This document shows positions 26,502 to 37,342 of a stretch of DNA of 64,000 bases, piece after piece; positions within the stretch are counted from its first letter, which is position 1; every line of letters starts with the position of its first letter. Both the position numbers and the translations under genes were made by a program. The DNA comes from Polaromonas sp. SP1 (GTDB lineage: Bacteria > Pseudomonadota > Gammaproteobacteria > Burkholderiales > Burkholderiaceae_C). The stretch spans positions 2,398,501 to 2,462,500 of the forward strand of contig NZ_CP031013.1 of NCBI RefSeq assembly GCF_003711205.1, in the 5' to 3' direction. The notes under the pieces were generated by a model. That model saw nothing but the letters and a program-made list of their open reading frames with translations, did no database searches and was not told the DNA's origin.

Positions 26502-28370
26502 ATGGACCGCGCAGATTTCATCCATTTGGTGCGCCTGAGCGAACACGCCAGCGCCGACGACAGCAAAGGCTACCGCCGCAGCGTGGCGGCCTTTGCGGCC
26601 CTGGGCTACGCCTGGGTGGTGGGTTGCCTGCTGCTGTCTGCCGGGCTGCTGGTGTGGGTTGTCAGCGCCATGCTCCACGGGCGGTTCAAGGCCGTTTTTA
26701 TCGGGTTGCTGGTAGCGGCCGGCGGCTTGCTGTGGACCAGCCTCAAGGCGCTCTGGTGCCGCTTTGATGAACCGGAAGGTGTAGAGCTGCAGGCCGGCGA
26801 CGCGCCTGCGTTGTTTGAATCGCTGGAGCGCATCCGCAAAAAGATCAAGGGCCCGCCCATTCACCGCGTGTTCCTGGATGCGGACTTCAACGCCAGCATC
26901 CGGCAGCATCCGCGTTACGGCCTTTTCGGCGGCGGCGTGAATTACCTCAGTATCGGTTTGCCCCTGCTGATGGCGCTGGACCGCCCGCGCTTTCTGGCCG
27001 TGCTGGCGCATGAGTACGGTCACCTGCGAGGTGACCACGGCCGCTTTGCCGCCTGGATTTACCGCACGCGCCTGAGCTGGGCCATGCTGAACCACGACCT
27101 GCGCCACGACGAAGGGCCGGTCGCTGCGGCCACGCAGGCGTTTCTGCGCTGGTATTTCCCCCGTTTCTCGGCCAAGACTTTTGCGCTGGCGCGCCAGGAT
27201 GAGTACGAGGCCGACCGCATCGCCGGCAAGCTGCTGGGCAAGGACGTGGCAGCGGCGGCCTTGACGGAAATCGCCGTCAAAAGCGATTGGGTGGCCCGCG
27301 AGTTCTGGCCGGATCACTGGAGCGCCGCCTCGGCCCAGGCCTTGCCGGTGGGGCCTTATGTGTCCATGCGCGCCTTGCTCGGCCTGGCGCCCCCGGGGGA
27401 CTTTGCCCGCGAGTCGCTGCGGCAGGCCCTGCGCCGCCTCAGCGACGTGGATGACACCCACCCCGGCCTGCGCGACCGGCTGGAAGCGCTTGAAGCGGCC
27501 AAGAGCCTGCCGGCATGGTCGTCTTCGTCGCGGTCCGCGCTGGACCTGCTGGGCTCCAGCGCTGCGAAATGGATCGCCCATTTCGACAAGCAATGGTGCA
27601 AGGACAACGCGAGCGACTGGAAGCAGCACCATGCTTACCTGGGGCGGGTGCGGGCCCGCGCTGCCGAGCTGACTGCCAGCGAAAAACGCAACAACGCCGA
27701 AGAGATGGTTGAACTGGGTAACCTGCAACGCCGCCTGAACGCGCGAGCCGACGTCCGCGGCTGTTATGAGCGCGCACTGCAGATCACGCCCGGCCATTCA
27801 GGCGCCTTGCGCGGCCTGGTGCAATGCCTGCCACCCGCCGAGCGGGCGTTGCGCCTGGAGTGCCTCGGGAAGTTGTTTGACCAAAGCGCGGCCAACCGCT
27901 GGTGGGCCTGCCGGGTGGCCGTCGCCGACATGGAAAAGCCTGCTGCGGACGGCAGCCTCGATGAAAAGTCGCTTGCGCTCTGGCGTGAAAGGCTCAAGCA
28001 CGCCGACGAGGCGGAGGGACGCGCCTGGGAAGAGCTGACGGAGACGCCGTTCTTCCAGGCCATTGAGCGACACGACCTGAACAATTTTGAAAAAGGCGAA
28101 CTCCAGGCGCAACTGGCACGCTGCAAACCGGTGGCGCGGGCCTGGCTGGTGCGCAAAACCTTGAAGGAGTTTGCGCACAGGCGTTGCTACCTGCTCTTTG
28201 TGGAGCTGCCGGCGCTGGACGACGAATCGCGCTACGACCTGTGCCGGCACCTGGAGCGCTCACTGGACCTGCCTGGCCCGGTGCTGGCCTTGTGGGCCGG
28301 GTATTCGCCGACCGTGGCGGATATTCAGCGCAATGCCTTCGAAGCCGTCTACGTTCGCACGGTGACGTGA
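26502..28370 (+). CDS. M48-family membrane metallopeptidase with long C-terminal extension
   Basis: A 622-residue protein. Two membrane helices lie near the N-terminus (about 34-57 and 66-85). The peptidase domain has the zinc motif HEYGH (170-174) and a downstream EYEAD block (234-238) with the third zinc ligand, as in M48 (HtpX/STE24) enzymes. From about residue 330 the sequence becomes a helical region resembling tetratricopeptide repeats (RADVRGCYERALQITPGHSG), which may bind partners. AGGGAGG at 26489-26495 supports ATG 26502. Substrates are unknown; M48 enzymes often act in envelope quality control. The next gene (28415) follows closely and may be co-transcribed. Confidence 0.85.
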   Translation: MDRADFIHLVRLSEHASADDSKGYRRSVAAFAALGYAWVVGCLLLSAGLLVWVVSAMLHGRFKAVFIGLLVAAGGLLWTSLKALWCRFDEPEGVELQAGDAPALFESLERIRKKIKGPPIHRVFLDADFNASIRQHPRYGLFGGGVNYLSIGLPLLMALDRPRFLAVLAHEYGHLRGDHGRFAAWIYRTRLSWAMLNHDLRHDEGPVAAATQAFLRWYFPRFSAKTFALARQDEYEADRIAGKLLGKDVAAAALTEIAVKSDWVAREFWPDHWSAASAQALPVGPYVSMRALLGLAPPGDFARESLRQALRRLSDVDDTHPGLRDRLEALEAAKSLPAWSSSSRSALDLLGSSAAKWIAHFDKQWCKDNASDWKQHHAYLGRVRARAAELTASEKRNNAEEMVELGNLQRRLNARADVRGCYERALQITPGHSGALRGLVQCLPPAERALRLECLGKLFDQSAANRWWACRVAVADMEKPAADGSLDEKSLALWRERLKHADEAEGRAWEELTETPFFQAIERHDLNNFEKGELQAQLARCKPVARAWLVRKTLKEFAHRRCYLLFVELPALDDESRYDLCRHLERSLDLPGPVLALWAGYSPTVADIQRNAFEAVYVRTVT

Positions 28371-28414
28371 CGTGCCGCGATAAGGGCTGAACGCAAGGGT
28401 GGGACAATGGGCCC

Positions 28415-29668
28415 ATGCACCCCAAAGCCTTACTCGACAGTTGTTCCGAGCTTCTCAAGCTGGTCCTTAAATTTGATCACCCCGCCGACATGGTCGTGTC
28501 GCGTTATTTCCGCGACTACCGCCTCGGCCCGCGCGAACGCGCCACCGTGGCCGAAACGATTTACGGTGTCCTGCGAAAGAAAAACCTCTACACCTACCTG
28601 GCCCAGCACGGCAGTGGCCCGCCCGAGCGGCGCCTGGCCATTCTGGGCTTTGCCGCAGACCGCGACTTCCTGCTGGGCGCGCTGACCGACCAGGAGAAAG
28701 ACTGGTTGAGCCGATGCGACCAGGTCAAGCCAGCCGACCTGATGGAATTGCACCGCCACAACCTGCCGCAGTGGCTGGTCGAGCCGCTCAAGGAGCAACT
28801 CGGTGACGATTTCTGGCCGCTGGTGGAAAGCCTCAATGCCCCGGCGGGGCTCGACTTGCGCGTCAATACCCTTAAGGATAAACGGGCTGAAGTCCAGAAG
28901 GAGCTTGGGAAGTTCGCTATCAAAACAGTAGCAACCCCGTACTCGCCCTGGGGTTTGCGTATCGCCGACAAACCCCAGCTGGCCAAGCTGGACGCCTTCA
29001 CCCGCGGTGCGATTGAAGTGCAGGACGAGGGCTCGCAACTGCTGGCCTTGCTGGTTGACGCCAAGCGCGGCGAAATGGTGGTGGATTTTTGTGCCGGCGC
29101 CGGCGGCAAGACCCTGGCCCTCGGTGCCTCGATGCGCAACACCGGCCGGCTGTATGCCTTTGACACCTCGGGCCACAGGCTGGACGCGCTCAAGCCCCGC
29201 CTGGCGCGCAGCGGCCTGTCCAACGTCCATCCGGTCGCAATCGCCCATGAGCGGGACGACCGCATCAAGCGCCTGGCCGGCAAGATTGACCGGGTGCTGG
29301 TCGATGCGCCGTGCTCCGGCCTGGGCACCCTGAGGCGCAACCCCGACCTGAAATGGCGGCAAAGCCCCAAGGCCATCGAAGAGCTCACGGCCAAGCAAAC
29401 CGCCATCCTGCAGAGCGCTGCGCGGCTTTTAAAGCCCGGCGGCAGGCTGGTTTATGCCACCTGCAGCGTTTTGCGCGAAGAAAACGAGGCGATTGCAGAA
29501 ACTTTCAGCGCCGCCAATAAAGAGTTCAACGTCCTTGAAACGGGGCCTTCGTTGACCCATCTAGGGGTTGAACACGCCGAAAAACTCTGCCGGGGACCCT
29601 ACCTCCGGCTCTGGCCTTACCTGCATCAGACCGACGGTTTTTTCGCGGCAGTATGGCAAAAGTCGTGA
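28415..29668 (+). CDS. RsmB/NOP2-type 16S rRNA m5C methyltransferase
   Basis: A 417-residue SAM-dependent RNA cytosine-C5 methyltransferase. The N-terminal NusB-like helical region (about 1-130) is followed by the catalytic domain. The SAM-binding motif is VVDFCAGAGGKTLALG. The two cysteine motifs of the family are VDAPCSGLGTLRRNPDLKWR and YATCSVLREENE. It is close to RsmB, but the exact target cytosine cannot be told. A weak copy of the dispersed repeat (28916-28958) encodes a segment before the catalytic domain. The gene follows the M48 gene by 44 bp. Confidence 0.88.
   Translation: MHPKALLDSCSELLKLVLKFDHPADMVVSRYFRDYRLGPRERATVAETIYGVLRKKNLYTYLAQHGSGPPERRLAILGFAADRDFLLGALTDQEKDWLSRCDQVKPADLMELHRHNLPQWLVEPLKEQLGDDFWPLVESLNAPAGLDLRVNTLKDKRAEVQKELGKFAIKTVATPYSPWGLRIADKPQLAKLDAFTRGAIEVQDEGSQLLALLVDAKRGEMVVDFCAGAGGKTLALGASMRNTGRLYAFDTSGHRLDALKPRLARSGLSNVHPVAIAHERDDRIKRLAGKIDRVLVDAPCSGLGTLRRNPDLKWRQSPKAIEELTAKQTAILQSAARLLKPGGRLVYATCSVLREENEAIAETFSAANKEFNVLETGPSLTHLGVEHAEKLCRGPYLRLWPYLHQTDGFFAAVWQKS
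28916..28958 (+). repeat. Weak dispersed GCTAT/ATAGC repeat copy in methyltransferase gene
   Basis: GCTATCAAAACAGTAGC followed by AACCCCGTACTCGCCCTGGG and GTTTGCG. The palindrome fits the family, but the core is degraded. It is in frame. Confidence 0.4.
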
Positions 29669-29765
29669 TATTTTTGACGACAGAAGACGGCAAATAGTCG
29701 GAAGTTACATATTTGATCGTGATTTTTCGCACTGATTTAGCCTAAGACCCTGTGCCGAAAGTGAC

Positions 29766-29794
29766 TTGGTGTTTATGGGGGATCGCCTTACAAT
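29766..29794 (+). promoter_or_regulatory. Sigma-70-like promoter for the desaturase gene
   Basis: TTGGTG (29766-29771) and TACAAT (29789-29794) are separated by 17 bp. They lie 73 bp before the desaturase ATG in an AT-richer gap. The -10 and spacing are good; the -35 is a 4/6 match. Confidence 0.5.
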
Positions 29795-29866
29795 AAGGGG
29801 CTTTTTCTTGCAGCGCCGGAGACACATTGAAATGGGCGACTGCTGCAGACCGTTTAAAGGACTTTT

Positions 29867-31066
29867 ATGATCTTGTTTGATGCCGCCCTCGACTGGCTGG
29901 CTAATGGATTGCTCGCCGCCAGCTGGTGGCAGATCGTGCTCTACACGTTGGTGACCACCCACATCACCATCGCCAGCGTGACGATTTACCTGCACCGCCA
30001 TCAGGCGCACCGCGCCATGGACCTGCATGCAATTCCCTCGCATTTCTTCCGTTTCTGGCTCTGGCTGGGCACGGGCCAGGTGACCAAGGAATGGGTTTCC
30101 ATTCACCGCAAGCACCACGCCAAATGCGAAACGATTGAAGACCCGCACAGCCCGCAAGCCCACGGCATCAAGAAAGTGTTCTGGCAAGGCGCCGAGTTGT
30201 ACCGTGCCGAGAGCAAAAACAAGGAAACCATGAGCAAATTCGGCCATGGCACGCCGAACGACTGGATCGAGCGCAACCTGTACACGCGCTACAGCTGGCA
30301 GGGCGTGGGCCTGATGATGATCATTGACCTGGCCTTGTTCGGCGTGGCCGGCCTGGCAGTCTGGGCTGTCCAGATGGCGTGGATCCCCGTGACGGCGGCC
30401 GGCATCATCAACGGCATCGGTCACTACTGGGGCTACCGCAACTTCGAGGCGCCTGACGCCAGCACCAACATTTCGCCCTGGGGCATCATGATTGGCGGCG
30501 AAGAGCTGCATAACAACCACCACACCTACCCCACGTCGGCCAAGTTCTCGGTCAAGCCTTATGAATTCGACATCGGCTGGATCTACATCCGCGCCCTCGA
30601 AAAGGTTGGCCTGGCTTCCGTGAAGAAGGTTCCGCCCAAGCTGCAACTCGGTTCCATCCAGCCTGTAGCCGACGAGAAGACGCTGGAAGCCCTGATTGCC
30701 CACCGCTACGAAGTGATGGCCGGCTTTGCGCGCGAATTGCGCCGCGCCGGCAAGGCCGAGATCGAAGTATTGAAGGCGAAAAAGGCCGATGTGTCTGTTC
30801 TGCGCGCCGCCAACCGCTGGCTGCACCGCGACGACGACAAGGTGCCCGCCGCTGCCAAGCCGCAGATTGCCCAGGCCCGCGCCGAGCACCCGGTGCTGGA
30901 CAAGATGGTCACCATGCGTGAAGAACTGCGCCAGATGTGGCTGAGCACCTCGGCTTCCCGCGAGCAGCTCGCTTCCGATCTGCAGGGCTGGTGCCATCGC
31001 GCAGAAGAAAGCGGCATTGCCGCCCTGCGCGAGTTCTCCATGAAGTTGCGTGCTGCCCGCGCTTGA
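29867..31066 (+). CDS. Acyl-CoA/fatty acid desaturase (delta-9 type)
   Basis: A 399-residue integral membrane di-iron desaturase. The three histidine boxes are present: HRHQAHRAMDLH, HRKHHAKC and HNNHHTYPTS, with four membrane segments between and around them. It introduces a cis double bond in acyl chains and so adjusts membrane fluidity. After about residue 290 there is a soluble helical extension of about 100 residues (KTLEALIAHRYEVMAGFARE and onward) of unknown role. A sigma-70-like promoter lies at 29766-29794 and a strong terminator follows the stop, so it is a single-gene unit. Confidence 0.9.
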   Translation: MILFDAALDWLANGLLAASWWQIVLYTLVTTHITIASVTIYLHRHQAHRAMDLHAIPSHFFRFWLWLGTGQVTKEWVSIHRKHHAKCETIEDPHSPQAHGIKKVFWQGAELYRAESKNKETMSKFGHGTPNDWIERNLYTRYSWQGVGLMMIIDLALFGVAGLAVWAVQMAWIPVTAAGIINGIGHYWGYRNFEAPDASTNISPWGIMIGGEELHNNHHTYPTSAKFSVKPYEFDIGWIYIRALEKVGLASVKKVPPKLQLGSIQPVADEKTLEALIAHRYEVMAGFARELRRAGKAEIEVLKAKKADVSVLRAANRWLHRDDDKVPAAAKPQIAQARAEHPVLDKMVTMREELRQMWLSTSASREQLASDLQGWCHRAEESGIAALREFSMKLRAARA

Positions 31067-31092
31067 TCTGATCCCTCTCTCTCTCTTTAAAA

Positions 31093-31125
31093 GCCGCCTC
31101 GCGAGCAATCGCCAGGCGGCTTTTT
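31093..31125 (+). terminator. Rho-independent terminator after desaturase gene
   Basis: GCCGCCT (31093-31099) pairs with AGGCGGC (31114-31120), followed by TTTTT. A short CT dinucleotide run precedes it (about 31074-31087). Confidence 0.9.
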
Positions 31126-31243
31126 CATGGGCCGTGCAAGAAGAGGGGTGACGGGGCGACGTGGGTCGATACGCTTATCTCTCTCTGCCGCAAGCCGGTG
31201 CTAGCTAGCGGCGTCGAAATCGACGCCGGCAGCGATCGGGCAT

Positions 31244-31276
31244 AAAAAAACCCGCTGGGGTACAGCGGGTTTTTTC
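31244..31276 (-). terminator. Rho-independent terminator after rpmG
   Basis: CCCGCT (31251-31256) pairs with AGCGGG (31264-31269), with A7 on the left and T6 on the right. It can therefore serve both strands, but its position 37 bp past the rpmG stop fits the ribosomal operon on the minus strand. A separate palindrome GGCGTCGAAATCGACGCC lies at 31210-31227. Confidence 0.85.
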
Positions 31277-31312
31277 GCAGCACACGGGGCGCTGCAGGTG
31301 TCAAAAACTGAA

Positions 31313-31480
31313 TTACTTCAGCTTGATTTCCTTGTATTCGACATGCTTGCGTGCCTTGGGATCAAACTTCATGATCAGCATCTTGTCGGGCGTGGTCTTC
31401 TTGTTCTTGGTGGTCGTGTAGAAGTGACCGGTGCCGGCAGTAGATTCCAGCTTGATTTTTTCGCGTGCGCCTTTAGCCAT
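31313..31480 (-). CDS. rpmG: 50S ribosomal protein L33
   Basis: A 55-residue ribosomal protein of the large subunit. It reads [20 protein letters not shown] and ends [10 protein letters not shown]. It lacks the zinc-binding cysteine pairs, so it is the cysteine-free form. The start ATG 31480 follows an AAGGAGCACC ribosome site. It is the second gene of rpmB-rpmG, separated by 11 bp, the usual bacterial arrangement. Confidence 0.96.
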   Translation of the reverse strand: MAKGAREKIKLESTAGTGHFYTTTKNKKTTPDKMLIMKFDPKARKHVEYKEIKLK

Positions 31481-31491
31481 GATGGTGCTCC

Positions 31492-31725
31492 TTAAGCTTG
31501 GCCGCGTGCGCGCAGGTCTGCGAGCACGGTATCAATGCCCTTCTTGTCGATCAGGCGCAGTGCAGCGCTCGAAACGCGCAGGCGTACCCAGCGGTTTTCG
31601 GTCTCGACCCAGAAGCGGCGGTATTGCAGGTTCACGAGGAACCGGCGCTTGGTTTTGTTGTTGGCGTGGGAAACATTGTTGCCCACCATTGGGCCTTTGC
31701 CCGTGACTTCACATACGCGTGCCAT
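31492..31725 (-). CDS. rpmB: 50S ribosomal protein L28
   Basis: A 77-residue large-subunit ribosomal protein: [20 protein letters not shown], then [14 protein letters not shown] and [19 protein letters not shown]. The frame opens at 31746, but ATG 31725 matches the universal MARVC start of the family. It is the first gene of the rpmB-rpmG operon. The 175 bp upstream to trxB presumably hold its promoter. Confidence 0.96.
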   Translation of the reverse strand: MARVCEVTGKGPMVGNNVSHANNKTKRRFLVNLQYRRFWVETENRWVRLRVSSAALRLIDKKGIDTVLADLRARGQA

Positions 31726-31900
31726 ATTGCACTCCAGTATTTTCAACAGCAGTCATGTCGTGCAGCACTTTCGTGCCTTCGTCATTCCTGCCTCACCTCG
31801 CCAGAATAGGGTGGCGGTAACCCGAGACTGCCAAATCGGGCCTTTGGAGGATCCCAAAGGGCAAATTTAGCAAAGCCTTGAATTATAAGGGATTTTTGGC

Positions 31901-33708
<1,808 letters not shown>

Positions 33709-33801
33709 ACCGCCGCCACTTCAACGACCGCCCGCCACCTGCTGGCGCCCGAGATGCCCTTCGAAGCTCTGCCCAACTGCGGTTAAGCTTAGCGCCGGGC
33801 C

Positions 33802-36153
33802 ATGACTTACTCACTCGACACCCTGAACTCCCGAAACACCCCCGCCGCCGGCGCGCCCGGCGGCATCAAACGCTTTGCGCACGAAGTCAGCCTGATTCTG
33901 GGCCTGCTTGGCCTGGTTTTCTGGCTGGCCGCCTTGCTCAGTTATTCCCCGCAGGACGCCGCCTGGTCGACTTCCGGCACGGCCGAGGTTGCGGGAGCCG
34001 CCCAGGCCGCGGCCCGCAACTGGGGTGGGCGGGTGGGCGCCTGGCTGGCCGATGCGAGTTATTTCCTGCTCGGTTTTTCTGTCTGGTGGGCACTCGCAGC
34101 GGGTGTCCAGGTGTGGCTGTCATCGCTGGCGCGCTGGTTGCGCGGCAACCCGCTGGCAGCGGACGACGGTGAAAGGTCTTCGGGCCGTATCCGTTTCTGG
34201 CTGAGCCTGCTGCTGCTCTTGGCAGCCAGCGCGGCGCTGGAGTGGTCCCGGCTTTACCGTTTTGAGTTCAGGCTGCCAGGCCACGCCGGCGGCGCACTCG
34301 GCTACCTCGTCGGCATGTTTGGCGTGAAGTGGCTGGGCTTTGCCGGCTCGGGCCTGGTGTTCATTGCGCTCGGCGTCATCGCCGTGTCGGCGGTGTTTGG
34401 TTTTTCATGGGCGCATGTGGCGTTGCGCGTGGGCGCGTGGATCGACAACCTGATCGATTCGCGCCGTGAAAAACGCGAGATCGCGGAAGACCTCGCCTTC
34501 GGCAAGCTGGCCGCGCGGGAGCGTGAAGAAACCCTGATCGACGAACGCATTGAAATAGAAGAGCACCACCCGGTGCCCGTCCTGATCGAGCCCACGCTGG
34601 TCGACATTCCCAAAAGCGAACGCGTCGCCAAAGAACGGCAAAAGCCGCTCTTCAGCGAAATGCCCGACTCCAAGCTGCCTCAGGTCGACTTGCTCGACGG
34701 CGCGCTGACGCGCCAGGAGACCGTGGCCCCCGAGACGCTGGAGATGACCTCGCGCCTCATCGAGAAAAAGCTCAAGGACTTCGGCGTCGAAGTGCGTGTG
34801 GTGGCCGCCGCGCCCGGCCCCGTCATCACCCGCTATGAGATCGAACCCGCCACCGGCGTGAAGGGCTCGCAGGTCGTCAACCTGGCCAAGGACCTTGCCC
34901 GTGCCCTGAGCCTGGTCTCCATCCGCGTGATCGAAACCATTCCGGGCAAGAACTACATGGCGCTGGAGCTGCCCAACGCCAAGCGCCAGTCCATCAAGCT
35001 CAGCGAAATTCTGGGCTCGCAGGTCTACAACGAGGCCAAGTCGCTCCTCACCATCGGCCTGGGCAAAGACATCGGCGGCAATGCCGTGGTGGCCGACCTC
35101 GCCAAGATGCCGCACTGCCTGGTGGCCGGCACGACCGGCTCCGGCAAGTCGGTCGGCATCAACGCCATGATTTTGAGCCTGCTCTACAAGGCCGATGCAC
35201 GCGACGTACGTTTGCTGCTGATCGACCCCAAGATGCTGGAAATGAGTGTCTACGAAGGCATTCCGCACCTGCTGGCGCCGGTGGTGACCGACATGCGCCA
35301 GGCCGCCCATGGCCTGAACTGGTGCGTGGCTGAAATGGAAAAGCGCTACAAGCTCATGAGCAAGCTGGGCGTGCGCAACCTGGCCGGCTACAACGCCAAG
35401 ATCGACGAGGCCAAGGCCAAGGGCGAATTCATCTACAACCCCTTCAGCCTCACGCCCGAGCAGCCCGAGCCGCTGGAACGCCTGCCCTACATCGTGGTGG
35501 TGATCGACGAGCTGGCCGACCTGATGATGGTGGTCGGCAAGAAAATTGAAGAACTCATCGCCCGCCTGGCGCAAAAGGCCCGCGCTGCCGGTATCCACCT
35601 GGTGCTGGCCACACAGCGCCCCAGCGTCGATGTGATCACCGGCCTGATCAAGGCCAATATCCCCACCCGGCTGTCCTTCCAGGTCAGCAGCAAGATCGAC
35701 AGCCGCACCATTCTTGACCAGATGGGCGCCGAGGCTTTGTTGGGAATGGGTGACATGCTTTACATGCCGAGTGGTACAGGCTTTCCAATCCGGGTGCATG
35801 GTGCGTTTGTGAGTGATGACGAAGTGCACCGCGTGGTGGCTTACCTCAAGCAGCAAGGCGAACCCAATTACATCGAAGGCGTGCTGGAAGGCGGCACGGT
35901 CGATGGCGAAGACGGCGACCTGCTGGGTGATGGTGGTGGTGGTGGCGGCGGGGAAAAAGACCCGATGTACGACCAGGCTGTAGAGGTCGTGCTGAAAAAC
36001 CGCAAGGCCAGCATTTCACTGGTGCAGCGTCATCTCAAGATCGGCTACAACCGCGCGGCGCGCTTGGTCGAAGACATGGAAAAAGCCGGGCTGGTCAGTG
36101 CCATGAGCGGAAGCGGCCAGCGCGAAATCCTGGTGCCCTCACGGGCGGAGTGA
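33802..36153 (+). CDS. ftsK: DNA translocase FtsK
   Basis: A 783-residue septal DNA pump that aligns chromosome dimers for XerCD. The N-terminus has about four membrane helices (about 30-215), then a short linker, unlike the long linker of E. coli FtsK. The motor has Walker A GTTGSGKS (443-450) and Walker [15 protein letters not shown]. The C-terminal gamma winged helix ([20 protein letters not shown], then [20 protein letters not shown]) recognises KOPS sites. A glycine run before gamma is encoded by a GGT/GGC repeat at 35926-35953. It is directly followed by lolA (5 bp), a common ftsK-lolA-rarA order. Confidence 0.96.
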   Translation: MTYSLDTLNSRNTPAAGAPGGIKRFAHEVSLILGLLGLVFWLAALLSYSPQDAAWSTSGTAEVAGAAQAAARNWGGRVGAWLADASYFLLGFSVWWALAAGVQVWLSSLARWLRGNPLAADDGERSSGRIRFWLSLLLLLAASAALEWSRLYRFEFRLPGHAGGALGYLVGMFGVKWLGFAGSGLVFIALGVIAVSAVFGFSWAHVALRVGAWIDNLIDSRREKREIAEDLAFGKLAAREREETLIDERIEIEEHHPVPVLIEPTLVDIPKSERVAKERQKPLFSEMPDSKLPQVDLLDGALTRQETVAPETLEMTSRLIEKKLKDFGVEVRVVAAAPGPVITRYEIEPATGVKGSQVVNLAKDLARALSLVSIRVIETIPGKNYMALELPNAKRQSIKLSEILGSQVYNEAKSLLTIGLGKDIGGNAVVADLAKMPHCLVAGTTGSGKSVGINAMILSLLYKADARDVRLLLIDPKMLEMSVYEGIPHLLAPVVTDMRQAAHGLNWCVAEMEKRYKLMSKLGVRNLAGYNAKIDEAKAKGEFIYNPFSLTPEQPEPLERLPYIVVVIDELADLMMVVGKKIEELIARLAQKARAAGIHLVLATQRPSVDVITGLIKANIPTRLSFQVSSKIDSRTILDQMGAEALLGMGDMLYMPSGTGFPIRVHGAFVSDDEVHRVVAYLKQQGEPNYIEGVLEGGTVDGEDGDLLGDGGGGGGGEKDPMYDQAVEVVLKNRKASISLVQRHLKIGYNRAARLVEDMEKAGLVSAMSGSGQREILVPSRAE

Positions 36154-36158
36154 CGAAC

Positions 36159-36803
36159 ATGAAAAAGTATTTTGCTACCCTTTTGATAGCTGCCAGTGCA
36201 TACCCTGCCTGGGCTGGAGGCCTGGAAAGCCTTGAAACCTTCGTGAAGACGGTGACCAGCGGCCGTGCCGAATTCAGCCAGGTGGTTACCGCCCCGGCCA
36301 AAGACGGGCAGGCCGCGCGCAGCAAAACGTCGACGGGCACGTTTGAGTTTTCGCGGCCCAACCGGTTTCGCTTTATCTACAAAAAGCCTTTTGAACAAAG
36401 CATCGTGGCCGACGGCCAGACCTTGTGGCTTTACGACACGGACCTGAATCAGGTGACCTCGCGCAAACAATCCAGCGTGCTGGGCTCCACGCCAGCCGCC
36501 CTGATTGCCGCTGCGCCGGATTTGCGTGCCCTGCAGGCTGACTTCACGCTGGCCGATGCGCCGGATGCCGGCGGCCTGCAGTGGGTGGTTGCCACGCCCA
36601 AGAGCAAAGACGGCCAGTTGCAGACGGTGCGCGTGGGTTTTCGCCCCGGTGAAAAATCTGCAGGCCTGGCTGCGCTTGAAATCGTCGACAGCTTTGGCCA
36701 GCGCTCGGTGCTCACCTTCAGCAAGGTCGAAGTGAATCCCAACTTGCCGGCAGACACCTTCCGCTTCACGCCGCCCAAGGGCGCGGACGTGATCCGGCAG
36801 TAG
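36159..36803 (+). CDS. lolA: Outer-membrane lipoprotein carrier protein
   Basis: A 214-residue periplasmic chaperone that carries lipoproteins from the LolCDE complex to LolB. The mature part has TGTFEFSRPNRFRFIYKKPF and QSIVADGQTLWLYDTDLNQV, typical of LolA. A signal peptide MKKYFATLLIAASAYPAWA (cleavage after residue 19) is present. Nearly all of it past Lys3 is encoded by a dispersed repeat copy at 36170-36236. ATG 36159 was preferred to a GTG nine bases upstream that overlaps the ftsK stop; GGGCGGAG precedes it. It is co-transcribed with ftsK, with rarA beyond the opposing NTF2-like gene. Confidence 0.95.
   Translation: MKKYFATLLIAASAYPAWAGGLESLETFVKTVTSGRAEFSQVVTAPAKDGQAARSKTSTGTFEFSRPNRFRFIYKKPFEQSIVADGQTLWLYDTDLNQVTSRKQSSVLGSTPAALIAAAPDLRALQADFTLADAPDAGGLQWVVATPKSKDGQLQTVRVGFRPGEKSAGLAALEIVDSFGQRSVLTFSKVEVNPNLPADTFRFTPPKGADVIRQ
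36170..36236 (+). repeat. Dispersed GCTAT/ATAGC repeat encoding the LolA signal peptide
   Basis: TTTGCTACCCTTTTGATAGC, then TGCCAGTGCATACCCTGCCT, the core GGGCTGGAGGCC, and tail TGGAAAGCCTTGAA. This is one of the best-conserved copies and covers codons 5-26 of lolA. Confidence 0.75.
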
Positions 36804-36809
36804 CCCGCT

Positions 36810-37190
36810 TCAGTTCGACGCAGGCTGGGGAACCCGCTGCGCCGGGTCGTAGAAAAACGTTTCCTCGGCGATGCGTTCGCCCTCCCAGCGCTGCCAGGCG
36901 AGCTCTTCCATCACGGTGCGGCTGCCGTCCTGCCATTCAAAACGAAAAATCCAGCGGATCACCACGTGGTCACCCTGGAGCAGGGCGGGGCGCACGCAGG
37001 TCGATGTCAGCGACTTCGCCCTTTCCATGACCTTCTGCTCACCTTTGACCAGGTTGCTGCGTCCCACACGTGGCGCAGACTGGTTTTCCTGCATGGACGC
37101 GTTCTCGGTGTAGAACTCTTCAATGGCTTCGGCATGCGCGTTTTGCTCGACGCGGGCGATGAACCGTTCCAGTGTTTCGGGGCTTGGCAT
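36810..37190 (-). CDS. NTF2/SnoaL-like small protein
   Basis: A 126-residue protein of the nuclear-transport-factor-2-like fold: TLERFIARVEQNAHAEAIEE, FYTENASMQENQSAPRVGRS, and HVVIRWIFRFEWQDGSRTVM, ending in FFYDPAQRVP. Such cone-shaped domains are isomerases, hydrolases or ligand carriers; no specific activity can be assigned. ATG 37190 (MPSPETLERF) was chosen over an upstream in-frame ATG at 37340 that would reach the rarA start; the upstream part is low-complexity Pro/Ala. It converges on lolA with a 6-bp gap and diverges from rarA. Confidence 0.82.
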   Translation of the reverse strand: MPSPETLERFIARVEQNAHAEAIEEFYTENASMQENQSAPRVGRSNLVKGEQKVMERAKSLTSTCVRPALLQGDHVVIRWIFRFEWQDGSRTVMEELAWQRWEGERIAEETFFYDPAQRVPQPASN

Positions 37191-37342
37191 GGGCTTTCCT
37201 GTGGAAGTGGGTGGCAGTAAGGGCGGGGGCACCGCTTTCGCGTTGTACACGACTGCCAGAAACCCTGCTGAGGCCGCCGTCGCCGGCCGCGCCCGGCCCG
37301 GCGCGAGGCGCCGTCCGATAAACTGGGGCGGCACAAGCATCT

